DNA of 64,000 bases from Alphaproteobacteria bacterium (GCA_947462105.1 CANHNJ010000009.1:1-64000); one strand, 5' to 3'; shown: positions 38,590 to 47,501, numbered from the stretch's first letter. The notes: a model not told the origin generated them from the letters alone. Made by a program: numbers and translations.

Positions 38590-40845
38590 TTATTTCAGCA
38601 CGATACCGCGTTCCGCCGCGAAGGCCGCCAGCCGCGTGCGCAGGGAATGGTCGGTCCGGTTGCAGAGCCGGTCGACGAAGGCCGAAACCTCGCCCAGGTG
38701 CAGGGAGCGGATCATCATCTTGATGGGGCCGATCTGGCCCGGCGACATGGAGAGGGTGCGCAGGCCCAGCCCCAGCAGCGCCATCGCATCCAGCGGGCGG
38801 CCCGCCATCTCGCCGCACAGCGACAGCTCGCCGGAATTCTCCGCCGCGCTCTGCACGATCAGCCGGATCAGGGTCAGCGAGGCGGGATTGAGATTGTCGT
38901 AGCGCTTGGCGACACGCGGGTTGGTGCGATCCACCGCGAAGGCGAGGCTCAGCAGATCGTTGGAACCGATGGAGACGAAATCGGCGGAGCGCATCAGTTG
39001 CGGCAGCATGAAGGCCAGCGCCGGCACTTCCAGCATGGCGCCGACCAGCACCTGCTGCGGCCGCACCAGGTTGAGCAGGCGGGCGCGCTCCAGCTCGCGG
39101 TCGATCAGGGCGCGGGCGCGGTTGAACTCGTCTACGTCGCTGACCATCGGCAGCAGGATGCGCAGCGTGCGCCCGGCCGACGCCGTGAGCAGGGCCCGCA
39201 CCTGGTAGCGCAGCAGCGCCGGGCGATCGAGCGCGATGCGGATGGCGCGCCATCCCAGTGCCGGATTCTCTTCGCGCTCCCAGCGCGCATAGGGCAGCAC
39301 CTTGTCGCCGCCCAGATCAAGGGTGCGGAACACCACCGGCCTGTCGCCCGCCGCGTCGATGATCTTCTTGTAGAACGCCGTCTGGTCGGCGAGGCGCGGC
39401 ATGGTCTCGCCGATCATGAACTGCAGCTCGGTACGGAACAGGCCGATGCCGTCGGCGCCCGACTTGTCGAGCTGCGGCATGTCGAACTCGAGCCCCGCAT
39501 TCATCATCAGCTTGATCGGCACGCCGTCGCGCGTCACCGCCGGCAGGTCGCGCACGGCGGCGAAGCGGGCCTGCGCCTGCACGCGCAAAGCGCGCTTTTC
39601 CTCGAACGCCTTCACGATCTCGGTGGCGGGGCGCAGATGCACCTCGCCGGTCTCGCCATCCACGGCCAGCAGGTTGCCGCCGCGGGCGCTGTCAGCCAGC
39701 CCTTCCAGCGAAGCCACCATCGGCAGGCCCATCGACCGCGCCACGATGGCGACATGGCTGGTGGAAGCCGCCTCTTCCAGCACCAGCGCGCCCAGGATAT
39801 CGCGGCCATAATCCAGCAGCTCGGCCGGGCCCATGCCGCGCGCCACCAGCACCGCGCCCTGCGGCAACATCCGGTCATGGTCATCACCGGTCAAATGACG
39901 CAGCAGGCGCCGCGCCAGGTCATCGAGATCATGGGCGCGTTCGCGCAGGATGGGATCGCCCAGGCGCTGTACCCGCAGGCGGGTTTCGTCCTGCACGCGT
40001 TCGACGGCGGCTTCGGCGGTCAGGCCGGTGCGCACCGCATCGCGCATGCGCTGGCGCCAGCCCTGGTCATAGGCAAAGAGGCGATAGGCCTCGATCACTT
40101 CGCGCCCCTCGCCCGTCAGGTCGAGTTCGCTGGACGACAGCATGCCATCGACGGAATCGCGCAGGGCGCTGATCGCCGCTTCCAGCCGCACCAGCTCCTC
40201 GGCCGGATTGTCGGCGATCATCTTCTCGACCTTGACGCGCGGCTCGTGCAGCACGACCGGGCCGACCGCGACGCCTTCCGACAGGCCTTCGCCCAGGAAC
40301 TTGCGCGGGCGGTCCACGCGCAATTCGGGTTCGTCGAGCTCGGCAATGTTGAAGAAGCCGCCCTGCGCCACCACCTCGGCCAGCACCATCGCGACGGTCT
40401 GCAGCGCTTCGACCTCTTCCTCGGCATAGAGGCGTTCGGCGCGGTTCTGGATCGCCAGCACGCCGAAGACCTGGCCGCCGCGCACGATGGGCACACCCAG
40501 GAAGGTCTTGTAGGGATCTTCGCCGGTTTCCGGACGATAGGAGAAGCGGGGATCCGACGGCGCGTCCGACAGGTTCACCGCTTCCGCCGTTTCCGCGACG
40601 AGGCCGACCAGGCCCTCGCCTTCTTTCAGCCGCGTCTGGTGAACGGCGTCGGGACGCAGGCCTTCGGTGGCGAACAGTTCCAGCACCTTGCCGGCGCGGC
40701 GCAGATAGATCGAGCAGACTTCCGCCACCATGTTGGCGGCGATGACCGAAACCAGCTTGTCGAGACGGGTCTGGGCGGAGGTCTGCTCCGCCATGATCTC
40801 GCGCAGGCGGCGGAGCAAAAGGCGCGGTCCGCCACCGGTCGACAT
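38590..40845 (-). CDS. ptsP: PEP-protein phosphotransferase PtsP (EI-Ntr)
   Basis: First enzyme of the nitrogen PTS. An N-terminal GAF domain (about residues 20-160, NifA-like, the proposed glutamine sensor) is followed by the EI core. The phospho-His motif lies in EEAASTSHVAIVARSMGLP, and the PEP-binding C-terminal domain has GIGLFRTELQFM, LGGDKVLPY, MLEVPA and the SIGSNDLL signature. Length 751 aa is typical. It sits 27 bp downstream of lysC on the same strand, the usual alphaproteobacterial order. No ptsO or ptsN is in the window. Confidence 0.96.
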   Translation of the reverse strand: MSTGGGPRLLLRRLREIMAEQTSAQTRLDKLVSVIAANMVAEVCSIYLRRAGKVLELFATEGLRPDAVHQTRLKEGEGLVGLVAETAEAVNLSDAPSDPRFSYRPETGEDPYKTFLGVPIVRGGQVFGVLAIQNRAERLYAEEEVEALQTVAMVLAEVVAQGGFFNIAELDEPELRVDRPRKFLGEGLSEGVAVGPVVLHEPRVKVEKMIADNPAEELVRLEAAISALRDSVDGMLSSSELDLTGEGREVIEAYRLFAYDQGWRQRMRDAVRTGLTAEAAVERVQDETRLRVQRLGDPILRERAHDLDDLARRLLRHLTGDDHDRMLPQGAVLVARGMGPAELLDYGRDILGALVLEEAASTSHVAIVARSMGLPMVASLEGLADSARGGNLLAVDGETGEVHLRPATEIVKAFEEKRALRVQAQARFAAVRDLPAVTRDGVPIKLMMNAGLEFDMPQLDKSGADGIGLFRTELQFMIGETMPRLADQTAFYKKIIDAAGDRPVVFRTLDLGGDKVLPYARWEREENPALGWRAIRIALDRPALLRYQVRALLTASAGRTLRILLPMVSDVDEFNRARALIDRELERARLLNLVRPQQVLVGAMLEVPALAFMLPQLMRSADFVSIGSNDLLSLAFAVDRTNPRVAKRYDNLNPASLTLIRLIVQSAAENSGELSLCGEMAGRPLDAMALLGLGLRTLSMSPGQIGPIKMMIRSLHLGEVSAFVDRLCNRTDHSLRTRLAAFAAERGIVLK

Positions 40846-40872
40846 CAGCCCCTCCGATTCAATGCGGGAAGA

Positions 40873-42135
40873 CTATGCCGCATCCAGCTCATAAGCGGAA
40901 TGCAGGGCCCGCACCGCCAGTTCGACATATTCCTCGGCGATCAGGACGGAAACCTTGATCTCGGAGGTGGAGATAACCTGGATGTTGATGCCCTTGTCCG
41001 ACAGCGTGCGGAACATGGTCTGGGCGACGCCGGGATGGGCGCGCATGCCGATGCCGATGATCGAGACCTTGGCCACGTTGGAATCGTGGGTGATGTCGCG
41101 ATAGCCGATTTCGGCGGCATGGGTCTCGATCGCCGCCAGCGCCCGGCCCAGTTCGGCGCGGGTGCAGGTGAAGGTCATGTCGGTCTTCTTGCCGTCCTCG
41201 GAGACGTTCTGGACGATCATGTCCACATTGATGCCGGCATCGGCCAGCGGCCCGAAGATGGCCGAGGCGACGCCCGGACGATCCGGAACCTTGTGCAGGG
41301 TGATCTTGGCTTCGTCGCGGCTGTACGCGATGCCGGTAACGGGCTTCTTTTCCACGATGTCTTCCTCGTCGCAAAGCAGGGTGCCGCCCTGGTCGGGCGT
41401 AAAAGTGGAGAGCACGCGGGTGGGCACCCGGTGCAGCATGGCGATTTCGACGCTGCGTGTCTGCAGCACCTTGGCGCCCAGCGACGCCATTTCGAGCATT
41501 TCCTCGAACGCGATCTTGGGGAGGCGGCGCGCCTTGGGCACGATGCGCGGATCTGTGGTGTAGACGCCATCGACGTCGGTGTAGATGTCGCAGCGTTCGG
41601 CGTTGATGCCCGCCGCCACGGCGACGGCGCTGGTGTCGGAACCGCCACGGCCCAGGGTGGAAATGCGGGTGCCCGGCGCGACGCCCTGGAAGCCCGCGAC
41701 CACTGCGACTTCGCCGGCTTCCATCGCCTTGACCATCTCGTGCGCGGGCACGCCTTCGATGCGGGCGGAGCCGTGCACGGCGCTGGTCTGGATCGGCACC
41801 TGCCAGCCCAGCCAGGAGCGGGCCTTCACGCCCATCGCGTTCAGGGTGATGGCCAGCAGGCCCGCCGTGATCTGTTCGCCGGCCGCGACCACGACGTCAT
41901 ATTCGCGCTGGTCCGGCATGGCCTGCACGACCTTGCCTTCAACGCCCTCGACCGGCGGCTTGGCGGCGTCATTCGTCCAGGCGACCAGCTTGTTGGTTTC
42001 GCCGGCCATGGCGGAGACAACGACGGCAACCTGGTTGCCGCGTTCGACTTCGCGCTTCACCAGGGTGGCGACATGGCGGATGCGTTCGATGTCGGCCACC
42101 GAAGTGCCGCCGAATTTCATCGTGATCTTGGCCAC
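40873..42135 (-). CDS. lysC: Aspartate kinase
   Basis: Catalyses ATP-dependent phosphorylation of aspartate, the first step to Lys, Thr and Met. The kinase domain starts with [14 protein letters not shown] and contains [14 protein letters not shown] and [17 protein letters not shown]; the C-terminal third holds two ACT domains ([18 protein letters not shown] and [19 protein letters not shown]) for feedback control. I chose the GTG at 42135 ([10 protein letters not shown]), which has AGGAA about nine bases upstream; the ATG at 42120 is an alternative, and the longest frame is not supported. Length is 420 aa. Confidence 0.95.
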   Translation of the reverse strand: MAKITMKFGGTSVADIERIRHVATLVKREVERGNQVAVVVSAMAGETNKLVAWTNDAAKPPVEGVEGKVVQAMPDQREYDVVVAAGEQITAGLLAITLNAMGVKARSWLGWQVPIQTSAVHGSARIEGVPAHEMVKAMEAGEVAVVAGFQGVAPGTRISTLGRGGSDTSAVAVAAGINAERCDIYTDVDGVYTTDPRIVPKARRLPKIAFEEMLEMASLGAKVLQTRSVEIAMLHRVPTRVLSTFTPDQGGTLLCDEEDIVEKKPVTGIAYSRDEAKITLHKVPDRPGVASAIFGPLADAGINVDMIVQNVSEDGKKTDMTFTCTRAELGRALAAIETHAAEIGYRDITHDSNVAKVSIIGIGMRAHPGVAQTMFRTLSDKGINIQVISTSEIKVSVLIAEEYVELAVRALHSAYELDAA

Positions 42136-42251
42136 GTCTTTGATTCCTAAGGGGGCCGACAATTGCCCTGCTCTGTGCGGCGGCCTACATAGACGGGGTT
42201 GCACCCCGGCTCAACCCGAAAGAATCCGGGGCCGGAAACCGGACTATCGGC

Positions 42252-42428
42252 TTGAAATCCAAGACTTTCAGCGGCGAAGGCGAAGCCGCCATCATCAAGG
42301 CGGTGAATGACTGGCTGGCCGGGGAACGGGGCATTTCCGTCCGCAATACCGAGACCCGTCATGCGCCGCCGGACCCCGTTACCGGCGCCACCCGCATCAC
42401 CTTTGAAGTCTGGTACGATCAGGCATGA
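42252..42428 (+). CDS. Small conserved-looking ORF coupled to ubiG (58 aa)
   Basis: An open frame of 58 codons with a TTG start ([20 protein letters not shown] follows the initiator) that ends [12 protein letters not shown] and whose TGA overlaps the ubiG ATG (ATGA). The pattern of an amphipathic helix followed by a beta-strand ending in VWYD recalls the small Cse60-like fold, but this is only a resemblance. The tight overlap with ubiG is the best evidence that it is translated. It could also start at a GTG inside the frame. Confidence 0.5.
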   Translation: MKSKTFSGEGEAAIIKAVNDWLAGERGISVRNTETRHAPPDPVTGATRITFEVWYDQA

Positions 42429-43171
42429 CCAGCCCCGCTGACCCAAGTCCGTCCATCGACCCCGCCGAAGTCGCCAAGTTCTCCGCCATCGCAGCGGAAT
42501 GGTGGGACCCCACGGGCAAGTTCGCCCCCCTGCACAAATTCAACCCCGTGCGGTTGTCTTTCCTGAAGGGCGAGATGGCGGCCCATTTCGGGCGTGATGC
42601 ACGGTCGCTACGCCCCTTCGAGGGCCTGACCCTGCTGGATATCGGCTGCGGCGGCGGGTTGCTGTCCGAGCCTATGGCCCGGCTGGGCTTCGCCGTTACC
42701 GGGGCCGATGCCTCGGAGCGCAACATTGGCACCGCCAAGGCCCATGCCGCGCAAACCGGGCTGGCCATCGACTACCGCGCCGTTACCGCCGAGGAACTGC
42801 TGGCCGATGGCCGCTCCTATGATGTCGTCCTCAACATGGAAGTGGTCGAACATGTCGCCGACGTGCCGGGCTATCTTTCGGCCTGCGCCGGGCTGGTTCG
42901 TCCAGGCGGGATCACCGCCGTCGCCACCATGAACAAGACCCTCAAGAGCTTCGCCCTGGCCAAGGTCGGGGCCGAATATGTGCTGGGCTGGCTGCCGCGC
43001 GGCACCCATGACTGGAACCGCTTCATTCCGCCGTCAGAGCTTCGTTCGATGCTTCAAGAAGCTGGCCTAACCATCTGTAAAACGAAGGGAGTTTCGTTCA
43101 ATCCGCTGGCGTGGGACTGGCTTTTATCGTCCGATGTGGACGTAAACTACATGATCACTGCACGTCGTTAG
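42425..43171 (+). CDS. ubiG: Ubiquinone biosynthesis O-methyltransferase
   Basis: SAM-dependent enzyme carrying out both O-methylations in ubiquinone biosynthesis. The N-terminus [29 protein letters not shown] is diagnostic ([11 protein letters not shown], then PLHKFNPVR); motif I is [19 protein letters not shown], and [13 protein letters not shown] with [16 protein letters not shown] completes the Rossmann fold. Length is 248 aa. It overlaps the 58-aa ORF upstream and converges on DUF1178 across a 46-bp repeat. Confidence 0.96.
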   Translation: MTSPADPSPSIDPAEVAKFSAIAAEWWDPTGKFAPLHKFNPVRLSFLKGEMAAHFGRDARSLRPFEGLTLLDIGCGGGLLSEPMARLGFAVTGADASERNIGTAKAHAAQTGLAIDYRAVTAEELLADGRSYDVVLNMEVVEHVADVPGYLSACAGLVRPGGITAVATMNKTLKSFALAKVGAEYVLGWLPRGTHDWNRFIPPSELRSMLQEAGLTICKTKGVSFNPLAWDWLLSSDVDVNYMITARR

Positions 43172-43172
43172 T

Positions 43173-43218
43173 GGTCACGCGGGCCACGGCTTCGTTGCAC
43201 TCGCCTGCCCGTCGCTCC
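43173..43218. repeat. 46-bp intergenic repeat, copy B
   Basis: The sequence starting GGTCACGCGGGCCACGGCTT and ending CTGCCCGTCGCTCC matches 52891-52936 at 39 of 46 positions, with the differences clustered in the centre (positions 20-27), as expected for a loop between conserved ends. It occupies the whole gap between the convergent ubiG and DUF1178 genes. Confidence 0.7.
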
Positions 43219-43223
43219 GGGCG

Positions 43224-43619
43224 TTAATTGGCCTGATCCGGGTCCGGCGGCAACGGCGCGACCGGCACGCCCTCCTCCAGCAGCGACTTCACCTCGTCCA
43301 CCGAGGCCTCGCCATAGATCGCCCGCACGTCGCTTTCGCCATAGTGGATCTTGCGGGCCTCTTCCGGGAACCCGGTCCCGACATGCTCAGCCTCGGCCAC
43401 CATCTTGGCGCGGACCTCGCGCCATGCCGCCCGCGCGTCCGCCTGCTCGCGCGCCTTGCCCGCGATAGCGGGGGCCATCACCGCCTTCTCAATCTTCTTG
43501 GAATTGCAGGTGGGGCAAAGCAGCCTGCCATCCGCCGACTGCGTATCGAAGGCGGCGCTGTCCCTGAACCAGCCTTCGAAGCTGTGGCCGTTCCGGCACT
43601 GGAGTTGATAGGCGATCAT
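43224..43619 (-). CDS. DUF1178 family protein
   Basis: A 131-aa cytosolic protein of unknown function. It begins MIAYQLQCRNGHSFEGWFRD and carries a CxxC pair (LLCPTCNSKKIEKAVM) with the N-terminal CxxxH, suggesting a small zinc ribbon. The C-terminal part (HYGESDVRAIYGEASVDEVKSLLEEGV) is the conserved family region. The start at 43619 is chosen because homology begins there; the longer frame adds 54 residues of non-homologous sequence. Usually linked to ubiG, lysC and grxC, as here. Confidence 0.9.
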   Translation of the reverse strand: MIAYQLQCRNGHSFEGWFRDSAAFDTQSADGRLLCPTCNSKKIEKAVMAPAIAGKAREQADARAAWREVRAKMVAEAEHVGTGFPEEARKIHYGESDVRAIYGEASVDEVKSLLEEGVPVAPLPPDPDQAN

Positions 43620-43673
43620 AAGGATTAGATGGCGCGCCCGGCCGGTCCATTTCAAGTGTGCCGGTGTCACGCA

Positions 43674-43705
43674 AAGGCCGCCCGGCGTTTCCGCCGGACG
43701 GCCTT
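43674..43705 (-). terminator. Hairpin downstream of the GlcG-like gene
   Basis: On the minus strand AAGGCCGTCCGGCG pairs with CGCCGGGCGGCCTT around a GAAA tetraloop, with one mismatch. It starts 24 bp after the stop of the 43729-44247 gene. The stem is strong but only a short T-run follows. Confidence 0.55.
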
Positions 43706-43728
43706 GGACGTTCATTGGTGACGGCAGC

Positions 43729-44247
43729 TTACTTGATGCGATCCGCAATCTTGGCGATGCCCGCCTTGACGCAGACTTCATCGGCCTGGCCCGAGGGCGA
43801 ACCCGAAGCGGCGATGGCGCCGATCACGTCGGCGCCAACCATCAGCGGCAGACCGCCCGGACGGGCGACACCCAGCGGCGCCAGGATGGCGGGATCGGCC
43901 TTGCTGCTGACGGCAGGATCGGACGCGCCCTTGGTCTTCAGCGCGATCATCGCCTTGCCCTGCGCGATACGCTGGGTGATGGCGCGGGCGCCGTCCTCGG
44001 AGATCACCACGATGGGCGTGCCTTCGCTGTCGGTGACGACCGTGGTCACGATGGTGCCATTGGTCTTGCAGGTGGCGTTGGCGGTGACGGCGGCTTCGAT
44101 GGCAAGCACGGTCGGGATGCCACGACCGCGTTCCGGGCGCGGCGCGGTGCCTTCGGCCTGGGTGGGATTGGCAAGAATGGTGGGAATCGGCTGCGCCAGA
44201 ACCGGAGTGGTGGCGAGTATGGCGGCAGCGATCAGAATCTTCTTCAT
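43729..44247 (-). CDS. Secreted GlcG/HbpS-like (haem-degrading domain) protein
   Basis: A 172-aa exported protein with signal peptide MKKILIAAAILATTPVLAQ and a strong AGGAGG site before the ATG at 44247. The rest matches the GlcG/HbpS (DUF336) fold: IEAAVTANATC, VVTDSEGTPIVVISEDGA, TQRIAQGKAMIALKTK, GGLPLMVGADVIGAIAASGSPSGQADEVCVKAGI. Members bind haem or iron or are encoded with glycolate genes; no partner here clarifies the role. It occupies the place where relatives often carry a carbon-nitrogen hydrolase gene between DUF1178 and grxC. Confidence 0.85.
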   Translation of the reverse strand: MKKILIAAAILATTPVLAQPIPTILANPTQAEGTAPRPERGRGIPTVLAIEAAVTANATCKTNGTIVTTVVTDSEGTPIVVISEDGARAITQRIAQGKAMIALKTKGASDPAVSSKADPAILAPLGVARPGGLPLMVGADVIGAIAASGSPSGQADEVCVKAGIAKIADRIK

Positions 44248-44383
44248 GGGCAATCCTCCTGGTTGTTTTGCCGCCAGTGTCATGGGGCAGCCAGGAATTG
44301 TCCAGACGCCTTTTTATGGTCGCGCCGCCACCAGAAATGCCGCGTTCACAGAGTAACTTGTGCCGCCCTCGGCGTTACAGGAC

Positions 44384-44638
44384 CTAGGCCAAAAGGGGGT
44401 CGAGCTTGCCCGCGCGCTCCAGGGCATAGAGCTCGTCACAGCCACCGACATGGGTGTCGCCGATGAAAATCTGCGGCACGGTGCGGGCGCCGCCCGACTT
44501 GGCCAGCATGTCCTGCCGGGCGACGGGATCCATCGAGATATCGATCTCCTCGAAAGCCGCGCCCTTTTTCTTGAGCAGGGACTTGGCGCGGACGCAGTAG
44601 GGACAGATCTGGCTGGTGTAGACGGTCACGGATTTCAT
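44384..44638 (-). CDS. grxC: Glutaredoxin 3
   Basis: Small GSH-dependent thiol oxidoreductase. The active site CPYC is at residues 12-15 (YTSQICPYCVRAK), followed by the TVPQIFIGDTHVGGCDEL segment with the cis-Pro and glutathione-binding GG. Length 84 aa is exact for GrxC. It lies 67 bp after the comF stop on the same strand and is part of the comF-grxC-DUF1178-ubiG neighbourhood shared by alphaproteobacteria. Confidence 0.95.
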   Translation of the reverse strand: MKSVTVYTSQICPYCVRAKSLLKKKGAAFEEIDISMDPVARQDMLAKSGGARTVPQIFIGDTHVGGCDELYALERAGKLDPLLA

Positions 44639-44705
44639 GGCTTTTCCAATGGTCGCGCGGCCTGACGCGAACCGCTTTACACTTCGCGGGGCCGTCGCTC
44701 CAAAA

Positions 44706-45452
44706 TCATATAATCGCTTCCGAGGCCTTCACAACGCGCGCGAGGGTCAAAACGGCTATGTCTACCGCGCCTACTCGCCGTAGGGCACGGGCGCAGGCCT
44801 CGGCGGTGGCTCCCGTGGTCAATACGTCGTCCACCAGCAGGATTTTCCGGCCCCGCACCCGGGCCGGCTCGGGAACCTTGAAGGCGGACAACACATTGCG
44901 CCGCCGGGCCCGGGCCGAAGGCATTACGCCCTGGCTGGCGGTGCGGCGGCTGCGGACCAGCGCCAGCGGGTCATAGGCCCGCCCCCACGCCGTCGACAGC
45001 CGCCGCGCCAGCTCCGCCGACTGGTTGAAGCGGCGCAGCCAGAGCCGGCTGCGATGCAACGGCACCGGCAGGATCAGGTCGCAATCCTCCAGCAGGGGCC
45101 GCCCGACCCGGCCCAGCCAGCGGGCGAAACCCGGCACCAGTTCCAGGCGGTCGGCATGCTTGAGCGCGAGGATGGCGGCGCGGCTGTCCTTGTCATAGGC
45201 GAGAATGGCGCGCGCCTTCGAGAAGGCGGGCGGCCGCGCCAGGCAGGCGGCGCAGAGACTGCCCGGGCCCGCATCCACCGCGAACGGCGTGCCGCAGCAG
45301 GCGCAGGCCGGGCCATCCAGAAAGGTCAGCATGCTCCAGCAAGGGCCGCAGAAACCGCCCATGCCGCTGACCGGCACGCGGCAGGCGGCGCAGAGCGGCG
45401 GGAACACCAACGCCAGCATACCCACACCAACGCTTTTCCAAGCTGCCACCAT
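44706..45452 (-). CDS. comF: ComF family protein (phosphoribosyltransferase-like)
   Basis: Member of the ComF/GntX family, involved in DNA uptake in competent species but of unclear role elsewhere. Four cysteine pairs form the N-terminal zinc-ribbon region (LCAACRVP, GFCGPCW, CACCGTPF, LCAACLAR). The C-terminal PRTase domain has the PRPP motif ILLVDDVLTTGATAEA and PVPLHRSRLWLRRFNQ. I chose the ATG at 45452, giving 248 aa; the longer frame would run into the divergent methyltransferase gene, which starts only 20 bp away. Confidence 0.92.
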   Translation of the reverse strand: MVAAWKSVGVGMLALVFPPLCAACRVPVSGMGGFCGPCWSMLTFLDGPACACCGTPFAVDAGPGSLCAACLARPPAFSKARAILAYDKDSRAAILALKHADRLELVPGFARWLGRVGRPLLEDCDLILPVPLHRSRLWLRRFNQSAELARRLSTAWGRAYDPLALVRSRRTASQGVMPSARARRRNVLSAFKVPEPARVRGRKILLVDDVLTTGATAEACARALRRVGAVDIAVLTLARVVKASEAII

Positions 45453-45471
45453 GTGGGCTAGTTTAGCGGCA

Positions 45472-46329
45472 ATGACCCCGCTTTTCGATTTCGCCGCCAC
45501 CCTTCGCGCACAGGAACGCGCCCTCCGTTTGGGGGGGGACACCTTCCTGTTCGCGGCGGCGGCAGAAGGTGTCGCGGACCGGCTCGCGGCGGTGACGCGG
45601 CGTTTCCAGCATGGGTTGTGGATTGGTCCCTCCGCGAACGAAGGCGCGCCATCAAACGAACATGTGCCCGAAGAATTGCGCAGCTTCGCGACGCGCTGGA
45701 GCGTTGGCCGCTTCGATGCGCTGGAACGGCTGGACGCGCCTGCGGGCGCCTGCGATCTCGTCGTCAGCCTCTATTCGCTGCAGGCGGTGAATGACCTGCC
45801 CGGCGCGCTGGCGCAGTTGCGGCGCGCGCTGACGCCAGACGGCCTGGCCCTGGTGGCGTTGCTGGGCGGCGGCACGCTGAAGGAATTGCGCGAAGCCTTT
45901 GCCGAAGGCGAAAGCGCCACGCGCGGCGGCATCAGCCCCCGCGTCTCGCCCTTCGCCGATGTGCGTGAACTGGGCGCGCTGCTGTCGCGCGCCGGATTTG
46001 CCCTGCCCGTGGCCGATGTCGAACGCCTGACCGTGCGCTATGGCGATTTCTTCGCCCTGGCCCGCGACCTGCGCGCCCACGGCTTCACCAACATCATGGC
46101 GGAGCGTTCAAGACGGCCGCTGCGGCGCGACACGCTGGCCGCCATGCTGCGCCATTACGCCCAGGCGCATGGCGTGGACGCAAAGCTGGCGGCGACATTC
46201 GAGACCATCTTCCTCACCGGCTGGTCGCCGCATGAAAGCCAGCAGCAGCCCTTGCGGCCCGGCAGCGCCAAGGCGCGGCTGGCGGAAGCACTGGGCACGG
46301 CGGAAATTCCGGCGGGCGAGAAGCCCTAG
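45472..46329 (+). CDS. SAM-dependent methyltransferase (BioC/NDUFAF5-like)
   Basis: Class I methyltransferase of 285 aa. It begins MTPLFDFAATLRAQERALRLGG and has ACDLVVSLYSLQAVNDLPGALAQL (post-motif region), LTPDGLALVALLGGGTLKELREAF and SPRVSPFADVRELGALLSRAGFALPVADVERLTVRYGD, the last reminiscent of the BioC/NDUFAF5 group whose members hydroxylate or methylate complex I or malonyl-ACP. The classical glycine-rich motif I is weak. Its neighbour comF is divergent and grxC follows; this trio is typical. Substrate unknown. Confidence 0.8.
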   Translation: MTPLFDFAATLRAQERALRLGGDTFLFAAAAEGVADRLAAVTRRFQHGLWIGPSANEGAPSNEHVPEELRSFATRWSVGRFDALERLDAPAGACDLVVSLYSLQAVNDLPGALAQLRRALTPDGLALVALLGGGTLKELREAFAEGESATRGGISPRVSPFADVRELGALLSRAGFALPVADVERLTVRYGDFFALARDLRAHGFTNIMAERSRRPLRRDTLAAMLRHYAQAHGVDAKLAATFETIFLTGWSPHESQQQPLRPGSAKARLAEALGTAEIPAGEKP

Positions 46330-46451
46330 CCCAGGCCGGTCACGACCGAGGTGAAGAAGGTCTTCAGCTGGGTGCCCATCGCGGTCAGCGACGTCACGAT
46401 CACAATCGAGATGATGGTGGCAATCAGGGCATATTCGATGGAAGTGGCACC
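46326..46451 (-). pseudogene. 5'-truncated Flp/Fap pilin remnant
   Basis: The minus strand encodes, in frame to TAG, a segment starting GATSIEYALIATIISIVIVT and ending GTQLKTFFTSVVTGLG. This is a whole mature Flp-type pilin including the Gly at -1 of the prepilin cleavage site and the G|ATxIEY motif. The basic leader and start codon are missing: the frame runs back into the stop of mutT and on through the antisense-phase mutT sequence with no ATG, GTG or TTG start. No tad genes are present. It overlaps the 3' end of the methyltransferase gene by 4 bp. Confidence 0.8.
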
Positions 46452-46461
46452 GGGGTGTCGC

Positions 46462-46884
46462 TTACAAAAGATCGCGCAACATCGGCAGGAGCGGCAAATC
46501 GGCGGCCGGCATCGGGAATTCGTCCTTGCGGGCGATCAGGTCCCGGGGCCGAAGCCATTTCAGCGCGGCGTGATGCAACGGTGCCGGTGTACCGTCCCAC
46601 CGGCGGCAAACATAAAGCGGCATCAAAAGGCGAAATTTTTCGTATGTATGCGAGGCAAAGGTGAACGGCGCGAGACAGGGCGGCTTCACCGTGATGCCAA
46701 GCTCCTCCGCCAGTTCGCGCACGAGCGCGTCCTCCGGCGATTCCCCAACCTCGATCTTGCCGCCCGGAAATTCCCATAGCCCCGCCATCCCCTTGCCCTC
46801 GGGACGCTGCGCGATCAGCACGCGGCCCTCAGGGTCAAGCAACGCCACCGCCGCCACCAGGACGAGAGGATGCGTTTCAGCCAT
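46462..46884 (-). CDS. mutT: 8-oxo-dGTP diphosphatase MutT
   Basis: Nudix hydrolase that removes oxidised dGTP from the nucleotide pool. The Nudix box is complete: GGKIEVGESPEDALVRELAEELGI, matching GX5EX7REUXEEXGU. The N-terminus LVLVAAVALLDPEGRVLIAQRPEGK and the C-terminal LKWLRPRDL fit the MutT branch. Length is 140 aa. In alphaproteobacteria it commonly lies near argJ and secA, as here (argJ 48577). Its stop codon is shared with the open phase of the Flp remnant. Confidence 0.94.
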   Translation of the reverse strand: MAETHPLVLVAAVALLDPEGRVLIAQRPEGKGMAGLWEFPGGKIEVGESPEDALVRELAEELGITVKPPCLAPFTFASHTYEKFRLLMPLYVCRRWDGTPAPLHHAALKWLRPRDLIARKDEFPMPAADLPLLPMLRDLL

Positions 46885-46969
46885 TTTGGAATGTTCCTGG
46901 TTCAGGCGGGGTTAAGCGGCACAGTTAACAGATGCTTGCCAGAAACCAAATTTGCTAGGAGCATCGGCC

Positions 46970-46990
46970 AGCGAAGCCGTAGGCTTCGCT
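46970..46990. repeat. Perfect hairpin upstream of osmC
   Basis: AGCGAAGCC, loop GTA, GGCTTCGCT: perfect nine-base arms, in the 191-bp gap between divergent mutT and osmC. It may be an operator or a terminator-like repeat. Confidence 0.5.
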
Positions 46991-47075
46991 GCAGGCCGTG
47001 AGACCACTAATATGAGCCTGCCGACCGCACAAGATACTGTCGAAGCGGCATCTTCATTTCAGGGAGTTGTTTGAC

Positions 47076-47501
47076 ATGAGCACATACGGCACCGCCACCT
47101 GGAAAGGTGGCCTGAAGGACGGCATCGGCGCGGTTTCGACCAAAAGCGGCGCACTGAAGGCGCATCCCTATGGCTTCGTCGCCCGCTTCGAGGGCGGGCC
47201 AGGCACCAACCCGGAAGAGTTGCTGGGCGCGGCCCATGCCGGCTGCTTCACGATGGCGCTGTCGGCGATTCTGGGCGAAGCGGGCCTGACCGCCGAACAG
47301 ATGGACACCAAGGCCGACGTCAATCTGGTGAAGGATGGCGACGGCTTTTCCATCACCAAAATTCACCTGACGCTGACGGCGAGAATTCCCGGCGCCGACA
47401 AGGCGGTGTTCGACGACTGCGCCGCCAAGGCCAAGGCAGGCTGCCCGGTGTCCAAGCTGTTCAAGGGCGCGGAGATCACCCTGGACGCTTCGCTGGTCTG
47501 A
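47076..47501 (+). CDS. osmC: OsmC-family organic hydroperoxide reductase
   Basis: Peroxiredoxin-like enzyme of 141 aa that reduces organic hydroperoxides. Both redox cysteines are in their conserved contexts: AAHAGCFTMALSAILGEAG and KAGCPVSKLFKG. The N-terminal GTATWKGGLKDGIGAVSTKSG is the OsmC-branch signature, as opposed to Ohr. The ATG at 47076 has AGGGAG nine bases upstream; a TTG three codons earlier is in frame but less likely. Its stop overlaps the start of the following lactonase gene (TGATG). Confidence 0.93.
   Translation: MSTYGTATWKGGLKDGIGAVSTKSGALKAHPYGFVARFEGGPGTNPEELLGAAHAGCFTMALSAILGEAGLTAEQMDTKADVNLVKDGDGFSITKIHLTLTARIPGADKAVFDDCAAKAKAGCPVSKLFKGAEITLDASLV

Noticed and set aside
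38551..42150. A 1199-codon open frame on the plus strand
   Set aside because: It lies wholly antisense to ptsP and lysC, both certain; long antisense frames are expected in high-GC codon usage. Its protein has no recognisable domain.
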